Source of the DNA: Candidatus Binatia bacterium
GTDB lineage: Bacteria > Vulcanimicrobiota > Vulcanimicrobiia > Vulcanimicrobiales > Vulcanimicrobiaceae
DNA length: 64,000 bases
Reading direction: 5' to 3'
Assembly: GCA_035544215.1 (NCBI GenBank)
Contig: DATKHY010000007.1
Coordinates: 1,550,001 to 1,614,000 of the forward strand
Below, piece after piece: positions 32,908-42,235 of the stretch. The notes below the pieces were generated by a model that saw only the letters and a program-made list of their open reading frames with translations, made no database searches and had not been told where the DNA came from. Each line of letters opens with the position of its first letter. Position 1 is the first letter of the stretch. The position numbers and the translations under genes are program-made.

Positions 32908-34323
32908 TTATTTGTGCGGTATCCCGCCGCCCGTCGCGTACAAAAGGCGACCGAGCGTTGCGTTGACCTCCGCGGCGTTTTCGAACTGCGTGAAAAGGGG
33001 GACGAGGCGCGGCGTGTTCGAGCGGCGCTGGAGCGGCATGATCGGGCCGTCCCACGCGAATTCGGTCGCGGGCTCGCCCGCCAGGCTCCGGAAGAAGAGC
33101 TCGGCGCCCAGCGCGTTGGCCCAACCGAACTCCGGACGCGTGTAGCGCCAGTAGCCGTCGGGATAGAAGCTCTCGTGGATGAGCCCGCTCTCGCCGTCGG
33201 TTTCCGCGAGCGTGGTGATTGCCGTCGCGACCTCGAGCGACGACGTCGCGGTGAGCGCGCGGCCGATGATTCCCAGCGGCCACACGTAGCCGTAGGGCGT
33301 GTGCGGGCTGCCCAGGCCTTGCGCGTAACGCCCGGAGAAAAACCACGGGTTGTCCATGCTAAGCGCAAAGGCGCGCGTCGACAAATACGTCAAGTCGAAC
33401 GACGAACACCAGTCGATATAGGGCAGCGTCGTGAGGTTTGGGATGTTCGCGTCGTCCATGAGGTTGTATTTTCCGTAGCCGTCAGTCTCGTAGGCGTACA
33501 TCCACGTGCTGCGGCCCGCGTCGTAAAAGCGCCCATACATCTGCACGCCGGCCTCCACGCGCTCCCCTAGCTCCTGGGCGTCGCGCGCGAGCGAGGCGTC
33601 ACCGTAACCGTCGTTCGCCAACTGCACGACGTCGCGTAGCGCGACGACCGCCATCGCGTTCTGGGGGACGTTGAACCGATACTGTACGGCGTCATCGGAG
33701 GGACGAAAGGCGCCCCAGATCATGCCGGTGTTAGGATTGTAGTAGTCGTCGCTGTACGTACGCTCGGGGTAGCGGTAGCGGCTGCAACTCCAGTGACGCT
33801 CCTCGCATCCGTACGTCGTCACGATCGTCCTCAGCGCGCGGTGCAGGTCTGGCGTGAACACGGTCCGATCGCCGGTCGAGCGCCAATACACCGATGCGAG
33901 AACGGTCGGCCACGCGAGCGAGTCGATCTCCCACTTGCGCTCCCACACGTGGTAGTCGGCGTCGAACGCGTTCGCGTAGGGGTTGGTGAGGATGTTGCGG
34001 GCGTTGCGCTCGATCACTCCTGCGAAGCGCTCGCGCAGAATCGGATAGGCGGGTTGAAAGCGGATGTACGGGATGGTCTGCGCCGACGAATCGCGCAGCC
34101 ACATCACCGGGATGTCGCCGGTCTGGACGTACGTCGTGGCATCGTCTTCTAGGAAGAAGTCGTGGAACAGCGTGTGAAAAAGCTGCTCCGTCTCGATCTG
34201 GCGCACGCGTTTGCCCGTGAGCGGTACGACGAGGGTTTGGCTTGCTGCCGGCGCCGGCAAAACGACCCCGATTGACACGGCGATCGCGCAGACGGCCGCG
34301 AGGCGTGCATTGGTCGACCGCAC
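32908..34323 (-). CDS. GH125 exo-alpha-1,6-mannosidase, exported
   Basis: Metal-independent alpha-mannosidase family (formerly DUF1237), 471 aa. Signal peptide (AAVCAIAVSIGVVLPAPAASQ), then the (alpha/alpha)6 barrel with GDIPVMWLRDSSAQTIPYIRF, the strongly conserved active-site stretch, VWERKWEIDSLAWP, and TYSDDYYNPNTGMIWGAFRPSDD. It would trim terminal alpha-1,6-mannose from glycans in the periplasm or outside. GTG start at 34323. Upstream of tricorn by 37 bp and probably cotranscribed. Confidence 0.92.
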   Translation of the reverse strand: MRSTNARLAAVCAIAVSIGVVLPAPAASQTLVVPLTGKRVRQIETEQLFHTLFHDFFLEDDATTYVQTGDIPVMWLRDSSAQTIPYIRFQPAYPILRERFAGVIERNARNILTNPYANAFDADYHVWERKWEIDSLAWPTVLASVYWRSTGDRTVFTPDLHRALRTIVTTYGCEERHWSCSRYRYPERTYSDDYYNPNTGMIWGAFRPSDDAVQYRFNVPQNAMAVVALRDVVQLANDGYGDASLARDAQELGERVEAGVQMYGRFYDAGRSTWMYAYETDGYGKYNLMDDANIPNLTTLPYIDWCSSFDLTYLSTRAFALSMDNPWFFSGRYAQGLGSPHTPYGYVWPLGIIGRALTATSSLEVATAITTLAETDGESGLIHESFYPDGYWRYTRPEFGWANALGAELFFRSLAGEPATEFAWDGPIMPLQRRSNTPRLVPLFTQFENAAEVNATLGRLLYATGGGIPHK

Positions 34324-34388
34324 TATGGGGATGTGCCCTTCGCTCTTAGAGAAGGTTCACCCTCATCGCGGGCCGCAACATACTTCAC

Positions 34389-35321
34389 TTGAAACGTCAA
34401 CCGAGCGACGCCGAACTGCTGCGCGACTTCGAGCTGGGTAAGCCGCGCGCGCTCGCGCGCGCCATCTCGCGCGCGGAGGCGGGGCGCGGCGGCGATCTCG
34501 TGCGCGCGCTCTATCCGGAGACGGGCCGCGCGATGACGATCGGACTCACGGGACCGCCCGGCGTTGGCAAATCGACGCTCGCCTCCGGCCTCGTGCGCAA
34601 GGCGCGCGCCCTGCATCGCAGCGTCGGCGTCGTGTCGGTCGATCCCAGCTCGCCGTTTTCGCACGGCGCGCTACTCGGCGATCGAATTCGGCTGACCGAG
34701 CATTTTACCGACGAGTCCGTCTTCATTCGATCGATGGCGAGCCGCGGACATCTCGGCGGTCTCGCCGGCGCGACGGCCGACGCCGTGCTCTTGATGGACG
34801 CGTACGGTTTCGACGTCGTGCTTATAGAGACGGTCGGCGTGGGACAGAGCGAGGTCGCGATCGCCGAGCTGGCGCAGACGACGCTCGTCGCGCTGCAGCC
34901 GGGCAGCGGCGATTCGATCCAGGTGCTCAAGGCCGGGATCATGGAGATCGCCGACGTTTTCGTCGTGAACAAGTCGGACCACCCGATGGCGGATCAGCTG
35001 CGCCGTGAGATTCGGTCGATGATGGAGATGCTGCACTGGCCGGGGTGGGTTCCGGAGCTCGTGACGACGCAGGCGCTTTCGGGCGACGGCATCGACGAGC
35101 TGTGGAGCGCGATCGAGCGGCACATCGCCTATCTTAACGAAACCGGCGAAATCACCGCGCGGCGGCGTGAGGCATTCATCCATCAGGTGCGGCAGCTCGC
35201 GTTGGGCCGGTTGGAGCGGCGTCTCGACCGGGCGTTGCGCGATGACTCTCACGATGACGTAGACCCATACGAAGCCGCCGATCGGATTCTCTCGGCCTTC
35301 GACTCGCCCGAGCGCGCCTAG
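34389..35321 (+). CDS. meaB: MeaB/ArgK-type G3E GTPase, mutase chaperone
   Basis: GTPase that loads and protects adenosylcobalamin on acyl-CoA mutases. 310 aa: Walker A GPPGVGKST, SVDPSSPFSHGALLGDRIRL (switch region), VLIETVGVGQSEV (Walker B-type), NKSD for guanine specificity, and a C-terminal dimerisation helix region. TTG start at 34389; no Shine-Dalgarno, and a CATACT -10-like hexamer lies very close. It directly precedes the mutase genes, so its partner is the mutase at 35370-37640. Confidence 0.93.
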   Translation: MKRQPSDAELLRDFELGKPRALARAISRAEAGRGGDLVRALYPETGRAMTIGLTGPPGVGKSTLASGLVRKARALHRSVGVVSVDPSSPFSHGALLGDRIRLTEHFTDESVFIRSMASRGHLGGLAGATADAVLLMDAYGFDVVLIETVGVGQSEVAIAELAQTTLVALQPGSGDSIQVLKAGIMEIADVFVVNKSDHPMADQLRREIRSMMEMLHWPGWVPELVTTQALSGDGIDELWSAIERHIAYLNETGEITARRREAFIHQVRQLALGRLERRLDRALRDDSHDDVDPYEAADRILSAFDSPERA

Positions 35322-35369
35322 CTTGCTTTTAGGGAGAAACCGCCCGACGCGTCGAAAGGCTCGGGCCCT

Positions 35370-37097
35370 ATGTCCTTGGATAACCTCAAGATGACGATCG
35401 AGCCATCGGGCGAGCGCGCAGCGCGAGACGGCGCGACGTTCGACCAGCAGCGCCACCGTTGGGAGCAGGCGTCGGCGAAGGGGCGGCCGCGGCGGGGGCC
35501 GGGTTCTGGCGCTACCGACCGGACGATCTCGGACGTTCCGCTGAAGAAACTCTACGAACCGCGCGACGTAGCCGACCTTGATCTGGCGCGCGACCTGGCC
35601 TGGCCCGGCGAATATCCCTACACGCGCGGGATCCATCCCAATGGTTATCGCGATCGGCTGTGGACGATGCGCCAGTTCGCGGGCTTCGGCACGGCCGCGC
35701 AGACGAACGAGCGGTATCACTTCCTGCTCGAGCACGGTCAGCACGGGCTCTCGGTCGCGTTCGACATGCCGACGCTGATGGGCTACGACTCCGACGCGCC
35801 GCAGTCGCGTGGCGAGGTGGGGAAGTGCGGCGTCGCGATCGACTCCCTCGCCGACATGGAGCTGCTCTTCGACGGCATCGACATGGGCGAGATCACGACC
35901 TCGATGACGATTAACGGGCCCGCGTGCATCGCGCTCGCCCAGTACATTGCTGCGGCCGAGAAGAAGGGCACCTCGCGCGCGAGGCTCGGCGGCACGATCC
36001 AGGCCGACATCCTCAAAGAGTACATCGCGCAGAAGGAGTGGATCTTTCCACCGCGGCCGCACATGCGGATCATCGTCGACATGATCGACTTCTGTACGCG
36101 CGAGATGCCGAAGTGGAACACGATCTCGATCTCCGGCTATCACATTCGAGAGGCCGGATCGACGGCGGCGCAGGAGCTGGCGTTCACGCTCGCCGACGGC
36201 TTCGCCTACGTTGAGGCGTGCACGGCCGCCGGCATGGACGTCGATTCGTTTGCCCCGCGGCTCTCGTTCTTCTTCAACTCGCACATCGACTTCTTCGAAG
36301 AGATCGCCAAGTTCCGCGCGGCGCGGAGGATCTATGCGCGCCACATGCGCGAGAAATACGGCGCCCGCAATCCGCGTTCGTGGCAACTCCGTTTCCACAC
36401 GCAGACGGCCGGCTGCAGTGCGACGGCTCAGCAGCCGGAAAATAACATCGTACGCGTGGCATACGAGGCGATGGCCGCGGTGCTCGGAGGCACGCAGTCG
36501 CTGCACACGAACTCGATGGACGAAGTCCTTGCGCTTCCGACCGAGAAATCGGTCGAGATCGCGCTGCGCACCCAGCAGGTCTTGGCCTACGAGACAAACG
36601 TGACCAACGTCGTGGACCCACTGGGCGGTTCGTACTTCATCGAGGCGCTGACCGATGAGATGGAACGGCAGGCCGAGTCGTACTTCGCTCAGATCGCCGA
36701 GTACGGCGGCGTGATCGAGGCGATCGAGTCCGGCTTCTTCCAGCGTGAGATCGCCGATGCGAGCTATCGCTATCAGCGCTCGATCGAGACGAAAGACCGG
36801 GTCATCGTGGGCGTCAATGCCTTCGTCAAAGAGGATCGGCGCGAGGGAATCGAGCTCCTGAAGATCACCGAGGAGATGGAGCGCGAGCAGGCCGGCGCGG
36901 TGCGCGAGGTGCGCGAACGCCGCGACGCCGCGCTCGTGCCGATCGCTCTGGAGCGCCTGCAGGCGGCCTGCGCGGATCCAAGCGACAACCTGATGCCGCA
37001 TCTGATCGATTGCGTCAACGCCTACTGCACCGAGGGAGAAATCGTCGACGCGATGGCCCAGGTGTACGGGCGCTACACCGAAGCGGCAGTGCTCTGA
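35370..37097 (+). CDS. icmA: adenosylcobalamin acyl-CoA mutase large subunit, isobutyryl-CoA mutase-like
   Basis: 575-residue TIM-barrel subunit of a B12-dependent carbon-skeleton mutase without its own cobalamin domain. The substrate pocket carries Phe103 (RQFAGFG) and Gln221 (EYIAQKEW), 118 residues apart. These are the residues described for isobutyryl-CoA mutase (Phe80/Gln198); methylmalonyl-CoA mutase has Tyr89/Arg207 at the same spacing. Other conserved parts: [57 protein letters not shown]. Predicted to interconvert isobutyryl- and butyryl-CoA; a related branched acyl-CoA is possible. Runs into the small subunit. Confidence 0.85.
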   Translation: MSLDNLKMTIEPSGERAARDGATFDQQRHRWEQASAKGRPRRGPGSGATDRTISDVPLKKLYEPRDVADLDLARDLAWPGEYPYTRGIHPNGYRDRLWTMRQFAGFGTAAQTNERYHFLLEHGQHGLSVAFDMPTLMGYDSDAPQSRGEVGKCGVAIDSLADMELLFDGIDMGEITTSMTINGPACIALAQYIAAAEKKGTSRARLGGTIQADILKEYIAQKEWIFPPRPHMRIIVDMIDFCTREMPKWNTISISGYHIREAGSTAAQELAFTLADGFAYVEACTAAGMDVDSFAPRLSFFFNSHIDFFEEIAKFRAARRIYARHMREKYGARNPRSWQLRFHTQTAGCSATAQQPENNIVRVAYEAMAAVLGGTQSLHTNSMDEVLALPTEKSVEIALRTQQVLAYETNVTNVVDPLGGSYFIEALTDEMERQAESYFAQIAEYGGVIEAIESGFFQREIADASYRYQRSIETKDRVIVGVNAFVKEDRREGIELLKITEEMEREQAGAVREVRERRDAALVPIALERLQAACADPSDNLMPHLIDCVNAYCTEGEIVDAMAQVYGRYTEAAVL

Positions 37098-37258
37098 TGC
37101 CGCGGGGCGACCTTCGGCGGCGAACCAAACTCGAGGTTTATCGCGTGCGCCGTACGCTATCGGCGGTCAAGGAGAAGCTCGAGGAGGCGCTGCTGCTGAG
37201 CCGGCATAAAGACGAAGAACAAGATGAACGATCGGCCGCTTCGCGTCGTCATCGCTAA
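37097..37258 (+). CDS. possible small charged ORF between icmA and icmB
   Basis: 53 codons, ATG overlapping the icmA stop (TGATG). The product is very basic at first (PRGDLRRRTKLEVYRVRR) then a helix-like KEKLEEALLLSRHKDEE. It overlaps the icmB start by 35 bp in another frame. It could be a real coupled gene or chance; no family recognised. Confidence 0.25.
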   Translation: MPRGDLRRRTKLEVYRVRRTLSAVKEKLEEALLLSRHKDEEQDERSAASRRHR

Positions 37259-37640
37259 GGCCGGGCTCGACGGCCACGACCGCGGCGCCAAGGTCATCGC
37301 GAGGGCGTTGCGCGATGCCGGCATGGAGGTCGTGTACACGGGACTCTTTCAGACGCCGGAGCAGATCGTTCAGACGGCGATCCAGGAAGATGCCGACGGC
37401 ATCGGGCTCTCGATCCTGTCCGGCGCGCACATGACGCTGTTCCCGCTCGTGGTAGAGCAGCTCCGCGCGCAGGACGCCGGCGACATCGTCTTTTTCGGGG
37501 GCGGCACGATCCCCGCCGAGGACGCGCAGCGTCTGCGCGAGGTCGGCGTGCGCGAGATATTCACGCCCGGCGCGCCGCTGCAGGACATCATCGATTTCGT
37601 CCGGCGCGAGTGCGGCAAGCGTAGAGCCCTCGTCGGTTAG
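37224..37640 (+). CDS. icmB: cobalamin-binding small subunit of acyl-CoA mutase
   Basis: 138-residue Rossmann-like B12 domain: base-off/His-on motif GLDGHDRGAKVIA (DxHxxG), then SILSGAHMTLFP and FFGGGTIPAEDAQ (the conserved SxL and GG-pattern). Pairs with the large subunit encoded just upstream, as in the two-chain IcmA/IcmB enzyme of Streptomyces. ATG at 37224; Shine-Dalgarno weak. Normal length. Confidence 0.92.
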   Translation: MNDRPLRVVIAKAGLDGHDRGAKVIARALRDAGMEVVYTGLFQTPEQIVQTAIQEDADGIGLSILSGAHMTLFPLVVEQLRAQDAGDIVFFGGGTIPAEDAQRLREVGVREIFTPGAPLQDIIDFVRRECGKRRALVG

Positions 37641-37658
37641 GCACTAGGAGTTCTTAGA

Positions 37659-39101
37659 GTGCCGCGGGTTCGGACGCGCGTCGCGCCGTCGCCGACGGGC
37701 GATCCTCACGTAGGGACCGCATACGTCGCGCTCGTCAACTATTGCTTCGCGAAGAAGCACGGCGGCGAGTTCGTCCTGCGCATCGAGGACACCGATCAGG
37801 CGCGCAGCACGGCGGAGAGCGAGCGCACCATCCTGGAGACGCTGCGCTGGTGCGGACTCTCCTGGGATGAAGGCCCTGACGTCGGCGGCCCGCACGGGCC
37901 GTATCGTCAGAGCGAGCGCTCGAACATCTACCGCGAATACGCCGCGAAGCTGCTCGCGGAAGGACATGCTTTCAAGTGTTTTTGCACGCCCGGGCGCCTC
38001 GAGCAGATGCGCGTCGCGCAGCGGGCCGCCGGTCAGCCGTCGCGCTACGACGGCCTGTGCCTCACCAATTCGCCCGAGGAGATCGCCGCGCGCGAGGCGG
38101 CCGGCGAGCCCTACGTCGTGAGGCTGCGCGTCCCCGACGAGGGCGTCTGTGTCGTCGACGACCTGCGCCGCGGGCCGGTTGAGTTCGAGTACAAGAGCGT
38201 CGACATGCAAGTCCTCATGAAGTCCGACGGTCTGCCGACGTATCACCTGGCCAACGTCGTGGACGATCATCTCATGGAGATCACGCACGTCTTTCGCGGC
38301 GAAGAGTGGCTGTCGAGCGCGCCCAAGCACCTACTACTCTATTCGTATTTCGGATGGGAGCCGCCCAAGCTGCTGCATCTGCCGCTGCTGCGCAACCCGG
38401 ACAAGAGCAAACTGAGCAAACGCAAGAACCCGACCGGGATCCTGTTTTTCCGAGCGATGGGTTACCTGCCCGAAGCTCTCGTCAATTTCTTGGCCTTGTT
38501 GGCGAATGCGGTCCGCGAAGGCGAAGACGAGCTGATGGACCTCCCGGCGATCGTGCGGCGCTTCGAGATCGAGCACATCCCGACGGGCGGCCCGGTCTTC
38601 GACCTGGCTAAGCTCGGCTGGCTCAACGGCCGCTACATCCGCGAGCGCCTCGACCCGCAGACGTTCGTGCGCCGCGTCGAGGAGTGGGCGGTGTCGCCGG
38701 AGCGGCTGACGCGACTCGCGCAGCTCGTCGCGCCGCGGATCGAGCGCTTCAGCGATCTGGGGCCGTTGCTCGCCTTTCTCTTCTCCGGGCGCCTGGCGCT
38801 GCGGGCGGAGGATCTGCGTAGAGCCAAGCTCGACGATGTCGAGATGCGTAAGGCCTTCATTCTGGCGCTCTCCGAGCTCGATGCCCTGCCGGTGTGGGAC
38901 GCGCTCGGCATCGAGGCCGTCATCAACCGCGTCGCCGAGGCGCTCGGGAAGAAGACCCGCGACGTTGCGCGTCCGTTTTACGTCGCGATCACCGGCAGCC
39001 CGACGTCGATCCCGCTCTTCGACTCGATGGAGCTGCTCGGGCGCGATCTCGTGCGCGAGCGCTTGCGCGCCGCACTCGCGCTCCTAGGGGTTCCGCAATG
39101 A
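37659..39101 (+). CDS. gltX: glutamate-tRNA ligase
   Basis: Class I synthetase charging tRNA-Glu (possibly also tRNA-Gln, as no GatCAB or GlnRS is visible here). 480 aa: HIGH-type PSPTGDPHVGTA, FVLRIEDTDQARS, LRWCGLSWDEGP, FRGEEWLSSAPKHLLLY, KMSKS-type KLSKR, then the alpha-helical anticodon domain. The zinc-site region FKCFCTPGRLEQ keeps two cysteines. GTG at 37659 with AGGAG eight bases upstream. Overlaps glmU (ATGA). Confidence 0.96.
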   Translation: MPRVRTRVAPSPTGDPHVGTAYVALVNYCFAKKHGGEFVLRIEDTDQARSTAESERTILETLRWCGLSWDEGPDVGGPHGPYRQSERSNIYREYAAKLLAEGHAFKCFCTPGRLEQMRVAQRAAGQPSRYDGLCLTNSPEEIAAREAAGEPYVVRLRVPDEGVCVVDDLRRGPVEFEYKSVDMQVLMKSDGLPTYHLANVVDDHLMEITHVFRGEEWLSSAPKHLLLYSYFGWEPPKLLHLPLLRNPDKSKLSKRKNPTGILFFRAMGYLPEALVNFLALLANAVREGEDELMDLPAIVRRFEIEHIPTGGPVFDLAKLGWLNGRYIRERLDPQTFVRRVEEWAVSPERLTRLAQLVAPRIERFSDLGPLLAFLFSGRLALRAEDLRRAKLDDVEMRKAFILALSELDALPVWDALGIEAVINRVAEALGKKTRDVARPFYVAITGSPTSIPLFDSMELLGRDLVRERLRAALALLGVPQ

Positions 39102-40441
39102 TTCGCGCTATCGTCCTCGCCGCCGGCAAGGGAAAACGCATGAAGAGCCACCGCACGAAGGTGCTGCACGAAATTTGCGGGCGCCCGATGCTGTGGTACG
39201 TGCTCGAGGCACTGCGCGCCGGCGGAATCGGTGAGATCGTCGTCGTCGTCAACGGCGAGCTCGCGGCGCGGATCGACGAGTTCGGCGTCGCGGGCGTGCT
39301 GCAATCCGAACGGCTCGGCACCGGTCATGCGGTGCGCGTCGCGCTCGAGCGGCTCGAGCGACGCGGCGGCGCGCGCATCGTCGTGGCGTGCGGCGACATG
39401 CCGCTGGTTCCGCCCGAGCTCTTCGCTGCGATTGCCCGATCGCTGGATGGCGATGCGAATGCGGCGATGGCGCTGGTCACTGCGAAGATGCCGCTTCCGT
39501 CGTACTTCGGCCGCGTCGTCCGCCGGGCAAACGAAGTCGAGCGGATCGTCGAGGTGAGCGATGCGACGCCCACGGAGCTCGCGATCGACGAGATGAACGC
39601 GGGGGTCTATGCGTTCCGCGAGGACGAGCTGCGCGACGTCGTTACGCGGCTGGGTTCCGACAACGCGCAAGGAGAGTACTACCTCACCGACGCCGTGGCG
39701 TCGTTCGTCGGCGCGGGCAAGGTGGTGCGAGCCGTGCCGGCGCGCGATCATCTCGACGTGCTCGGCATCAACGATCGCACCGAACTTGCGCAGGCGCGCA
39801 AGGAGATGAACGCGCGGCTCTGCGCGCGCTACATGCGCGAGGGCGTAACGATCGTCGATCCGGACACGACGTATCTGGAACCGGAGCTCGAGATTGGGGC
39901 CGATTGCGTGATCTATCCGAACACGACGATTTCCCGGCTCTCTCGGCTGGGCCGCGACTGCGCGGTCGGACCCAACTGCCGTCTATCGAACGCGCGGCTC
40001 GGCGATCGCGTCACGGTAGGCGAGAGCGTCGTGACGGACGCCGGGATCGGCGACGGCGTCACGATCGGGCCATTCGCGCACCTCCGCGGCGAGGCGCTGC
40101 TTGCCGACGGCGTGCACGTGGGCAACTTCGTCGAGATCAAGAAGTCGAGCCTGGCGCGCGGCGTGAAGGTCGGCCACCTCTCGTACCTCGGCGATGCGAC
40201 GGTCGGCGAGGACACCAACATCGGCGCCGGTACGATCACGTGCAACTTCGATGGCGAACAGAAGAACGAAACCGTCGTGGGCCGCGACGCGCTGATTGGC
40301 TCGAACACGTCGCTCGTCGCGCCCGTGGAGGTCGGCGACGGCGCTCTGACCGGTGCCGGCTCCGTGGTGACCAAGGACGTTCCGGCCGGCGAGCGCGTCG
40401 CCGGAAATCCCGCCCGCCCGCTGCCAAAGAAGAATGCCTGA
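39098..40441 (+). CDS. glmU: bifunctional GlmU (UDP-GlcNAc pyrophosphorylase/GlcN-1-P acetyltransferase)
   Basis: Makes UDP-N-acetylglucosamine for peptidoglycan and envelope glycans. 447 aa. N-terminal nucleotidyltransferase LAAGKGKRMKSHRTKVLHEICGRPM, with LGTGHAV and CGDMPLV; linker helix; C-terminal left-handed beta-helix of hexapeptide repeats with NFVEIKKSSLARGVKVGHLSYLGD and AGTITCNFDGEQKNETV (acetyl-CoA/active-site His-Lys region). ATG overlaps the gltX stop, and its stop overlaps the next ATG (TGATG). Confidence 0.97.
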   Translation: MIRAIVLAAGKGKRMKSHRTKVLHEICGRPMLWYVLEALRAGGIGEIVVVVNGELAARIDEFGVAGVLQSERLGTGHAVRVALERLERRGGARIVVACGDMPLVPPELFAAIARSLDGDANAAMALVTAKMPLPSYFGRVVRRANEVERIVEVSDATPTELAIDEMNAGVYAFREDELRDVVTRLGSDNAQGEYYLTDAVASFVGAGKVVRAVPARDHLDVLGINDRTELAQARKEMNARLCARYMREGVTIVDPDTTYLEPELEIGADCVIYPNTTISRLSRLGRDCAVGPNCRLSNARLGDRVTVGESVVTDAGIGDGVTIGPFAHLRGEALLADGVHVGNFVEIKKSSLARGVKVGHLSYLGDATVGEDTNIGAGTITCNFDGEQKNETVVGRDALIGSNTSLVAPVEVGDGALTGAGSVVTKDVPAGERVAGNPARPLPKKNA

Positions 40442-41679
40442 TGCGCGTCGCGTGCGGGTTCGCAGTCGCGGCGACGCTCGTGCTTCTGTGGCTGGGCGCC
40501 GCGGTCGCGGCGGAGCGGCCGAACGGGCTGGACCGCCGCGTCGACGCGCTGACGCAGACGCAACTGATGTCGCAGCCCGCGCGGGCGCTCGTCGACCCGG
40601 CGCGTCAGGCGGCGGCCACTCGTCGCGTGCACTGGACGCTCGTCGGATGGGTGCTCACGTCGCTGTTCGAAGCGGCAGCGCTCTTCTATTTGTGGAGCTC
40701 CGGTAAGGCCGCCGCGCTGCGCGACGCGTTGCGGCGCCGGATACGCTCGGAATGGGGCGTGCGGTTTCTCTTCGGCGCGGCGCTCGCGCTCGTAGCACGC
40801 GTCGCCGCACTCCTCCCGGCGTTTTACCTGTATCGGGTCGACCGCATCTTGGAGCTCACGAGGGATCTCACGCGCATTTGGGCGCTCTTCTGGATCTATC
40901 ACACGCTGCTCGGAATGGTCGTCGCCGGGCTCATAGCGTCCGTCGTTCTCTGGCTCGCCGAGCGCACGCATCAGTGGTATGCGTACACGATTTTGGCCGT
41001 TCTCGCGGCGAGCGTTGGTTGGGCGTACGCGAGCCCCTACATCGAATCTCCCCGCGCGCTGCTTCCTCTGAATGGCAGCGCCGCCTCGCCGCTCCACGCG
41101 ATGCTCGCGAAGGCCGGGCTCCCGAACGCGCCGGTGTTCGTCAGCACCCATAACTTGGCTCTGGGCGCCGCCGCCGTGCTCGGCGCCGGCGCCTCGCGCC
41201 GCGTCGTCCTCAGCCCGGGTCTCGCGGCCGGCGCGACGGAGCCCGAGATCGAATATCGCGTCGCCTACGAGCTCGGCCGGCTCTCGCAAGGAGCGCCTCT
41301 CTCGATCGCGCTCATCGAGGGCGGCGTGATCATCGTATTCGCGGCGATCGCGATCGTGATTGCCGACCGCGTGCGGTTCCGCCGCGACGACGATCCGCTC
41401 TCGCGCCTGGCTATCGTCGGCGCGTTGTTCGCGCTCGTCTACCTTGCGGCGGTCCCGGTCCGTAACGCGGCGCTGCGTTCGTACGTCTTCGACGCGGACC
41501 GCTATGCCGTCGCGATGACGCGAGACTCGGCGGCGGTGCGATCGCTCGTGCGCGCGAGCGATCAGCGCATGGAAGAGGTCTGCCCCGAGTTCGCGGCGAC
41601 GATGTTCCTGTACACGACGCCGGGGGTCGGCGCGCGCGTGTCGGCGATCAACCGGGTTCCGGACGGATGTAACCGTTAA
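40441..41679 (+). CDS. Ste24/M48-like membrane protein with degenerate active site
   Basis: 412-residue inner-membrane protein: signal-anchor (AVAATLVLLWLGAAVAA), five to six more helices arranged like the CAAX-protease N-terminal membrane domain, then a domain matching M48 peptidases. The zinc motif HExxH is replaced by YELGR (Tyr276, Glu277, Arg280), and the downstream E-x-x-x-D region reads FDADRYAVAMT without the third-ligand glutamate. Predicted pseudoprotease. Cotranscribed with glmU. Overlaps convergent pth by 32 bp. Confidence 0.75.
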   Translation: MRVACGFAVAATLVLLWLGAAVAAERPNGLDRRVDALTQTQLMSQPARALVDPARQAAATRRVHWTLVGWVLTSLFEAAALFYLWSSGKAAALRDALRRRIRSEWGVRFLFGAALALVARVAALLPAFYLYRVDRILELTRDLTRIWALFWIYHTLLGMVVAGLIASVVLWLAERTHQWYAYTILAVLAASVGWAYASPYIESPRALLPLNGSAASPLHAMLAKAGLPNAPVFVSTHNLALGAAAVLGAGASRRVVLSPGLAAGATEPEIEYRVAYELGRLSQGAPLSIALIEGGVIIVFAAIAIVIADRVRFRRDDDPLSRLAIVGALFALVYLAAVPVRNAALRSYVFDADRYAVAMTRDSAAVRSLVRASDQRMEEVCPEFAATMFLYTTPGVGARVSAINRVPDGCNR

Positions 41680-42235
41680 CGAAGCGCATCGCCGCCTCGT
41701 CGTCGCCCCCGATCCAGAGTTCGACGCCGTCGGCGGCCGCGCCGACGATCTCGGGAATCGCGCGGCGCTCGGCCTCGTCGAACGGCCCGAGCACGTGATC
41801 GACGCTGTCGAACTCGGGGCGCCCGACGCCCACTCGGATGCGCGGAAAATCTTCGCCGATCGTCGCGATGACCGAGCGCAGGCCGTTGTGACCGCCGTGA
41901 CCGCCGCTGCGCCGCATGCGCAGCTTTCCGAACGGCAGGTCCATGTCGTCGCTGATCACCAGCACCCCTTGCGGGGGCACGCGATACCACGACGAGATCA
42001 GTCGAATCGGAGTTCCGGAGAGATTCATGTACGTCGTCGGCTTGACGAAGACGACGCCGCGACTTGAAGCGAGCGCCTGCATCGCGGCGTCCTTGCGTTT
42101 CCAGTTCGCGACGCCGTGACGCCGCGCCACCTCGTCGACGACCATGAAGCCGAGGTTGTGACGCGTTGCGGCGTACTCTTTTCCCGGATTCCCGAGACCG
42201 ACGACGAGCCTTCGGCTCGGGCTACTCTGTCTCAG
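41648..42235 (-). CDS. pth: peptidyl-tRNA hydrolase (non-canonical start, probably CTG)
   Basis: Recycles peptidyl-tRNA. From residue 10: RRLVVGLGNPGKEYAATRHN contains catalytic Asn (GLGNPG) and His (TRHN); later TYMNLSG, VISDDMDLPFGKLRMRRSGG and HNGLRSVI. These essential N-terminal residues lie upstream of the first ATG (42145). In the open frame above it there is no ATG, GTG or TTG; the only near-cognate NTG is CTG at 42235, giving 195 aa and a 14-bp overlap with rplY. Initiation is likely coupled to rplY termination. Confidence 0.85.
   Translation of the reverse strand: MRQSSPSRRLVVGLGNPGKEYAATRHNLGFMVVDEVARRHGVANWKRKDAAMQALASSRGVVFVKPTTYMNLSGTPIRLISSWYRVPPQGVLVISDDMDLPFGKLRMRRSGGHGGHNGLRSVIATIGEDFPRIRVGVGRPEFDSVDHVLGPFDEAERRAIPEIVGAAADGVELWIGGDDEAAMRFVNGYIRPEPG

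Noticed and set aside
29631-33368. 1245-residue tricorn with extra N-terminus
   Set aside because: The extra part is antisense-frame overlap with GH125; the propeller begins at the ATG 32870.
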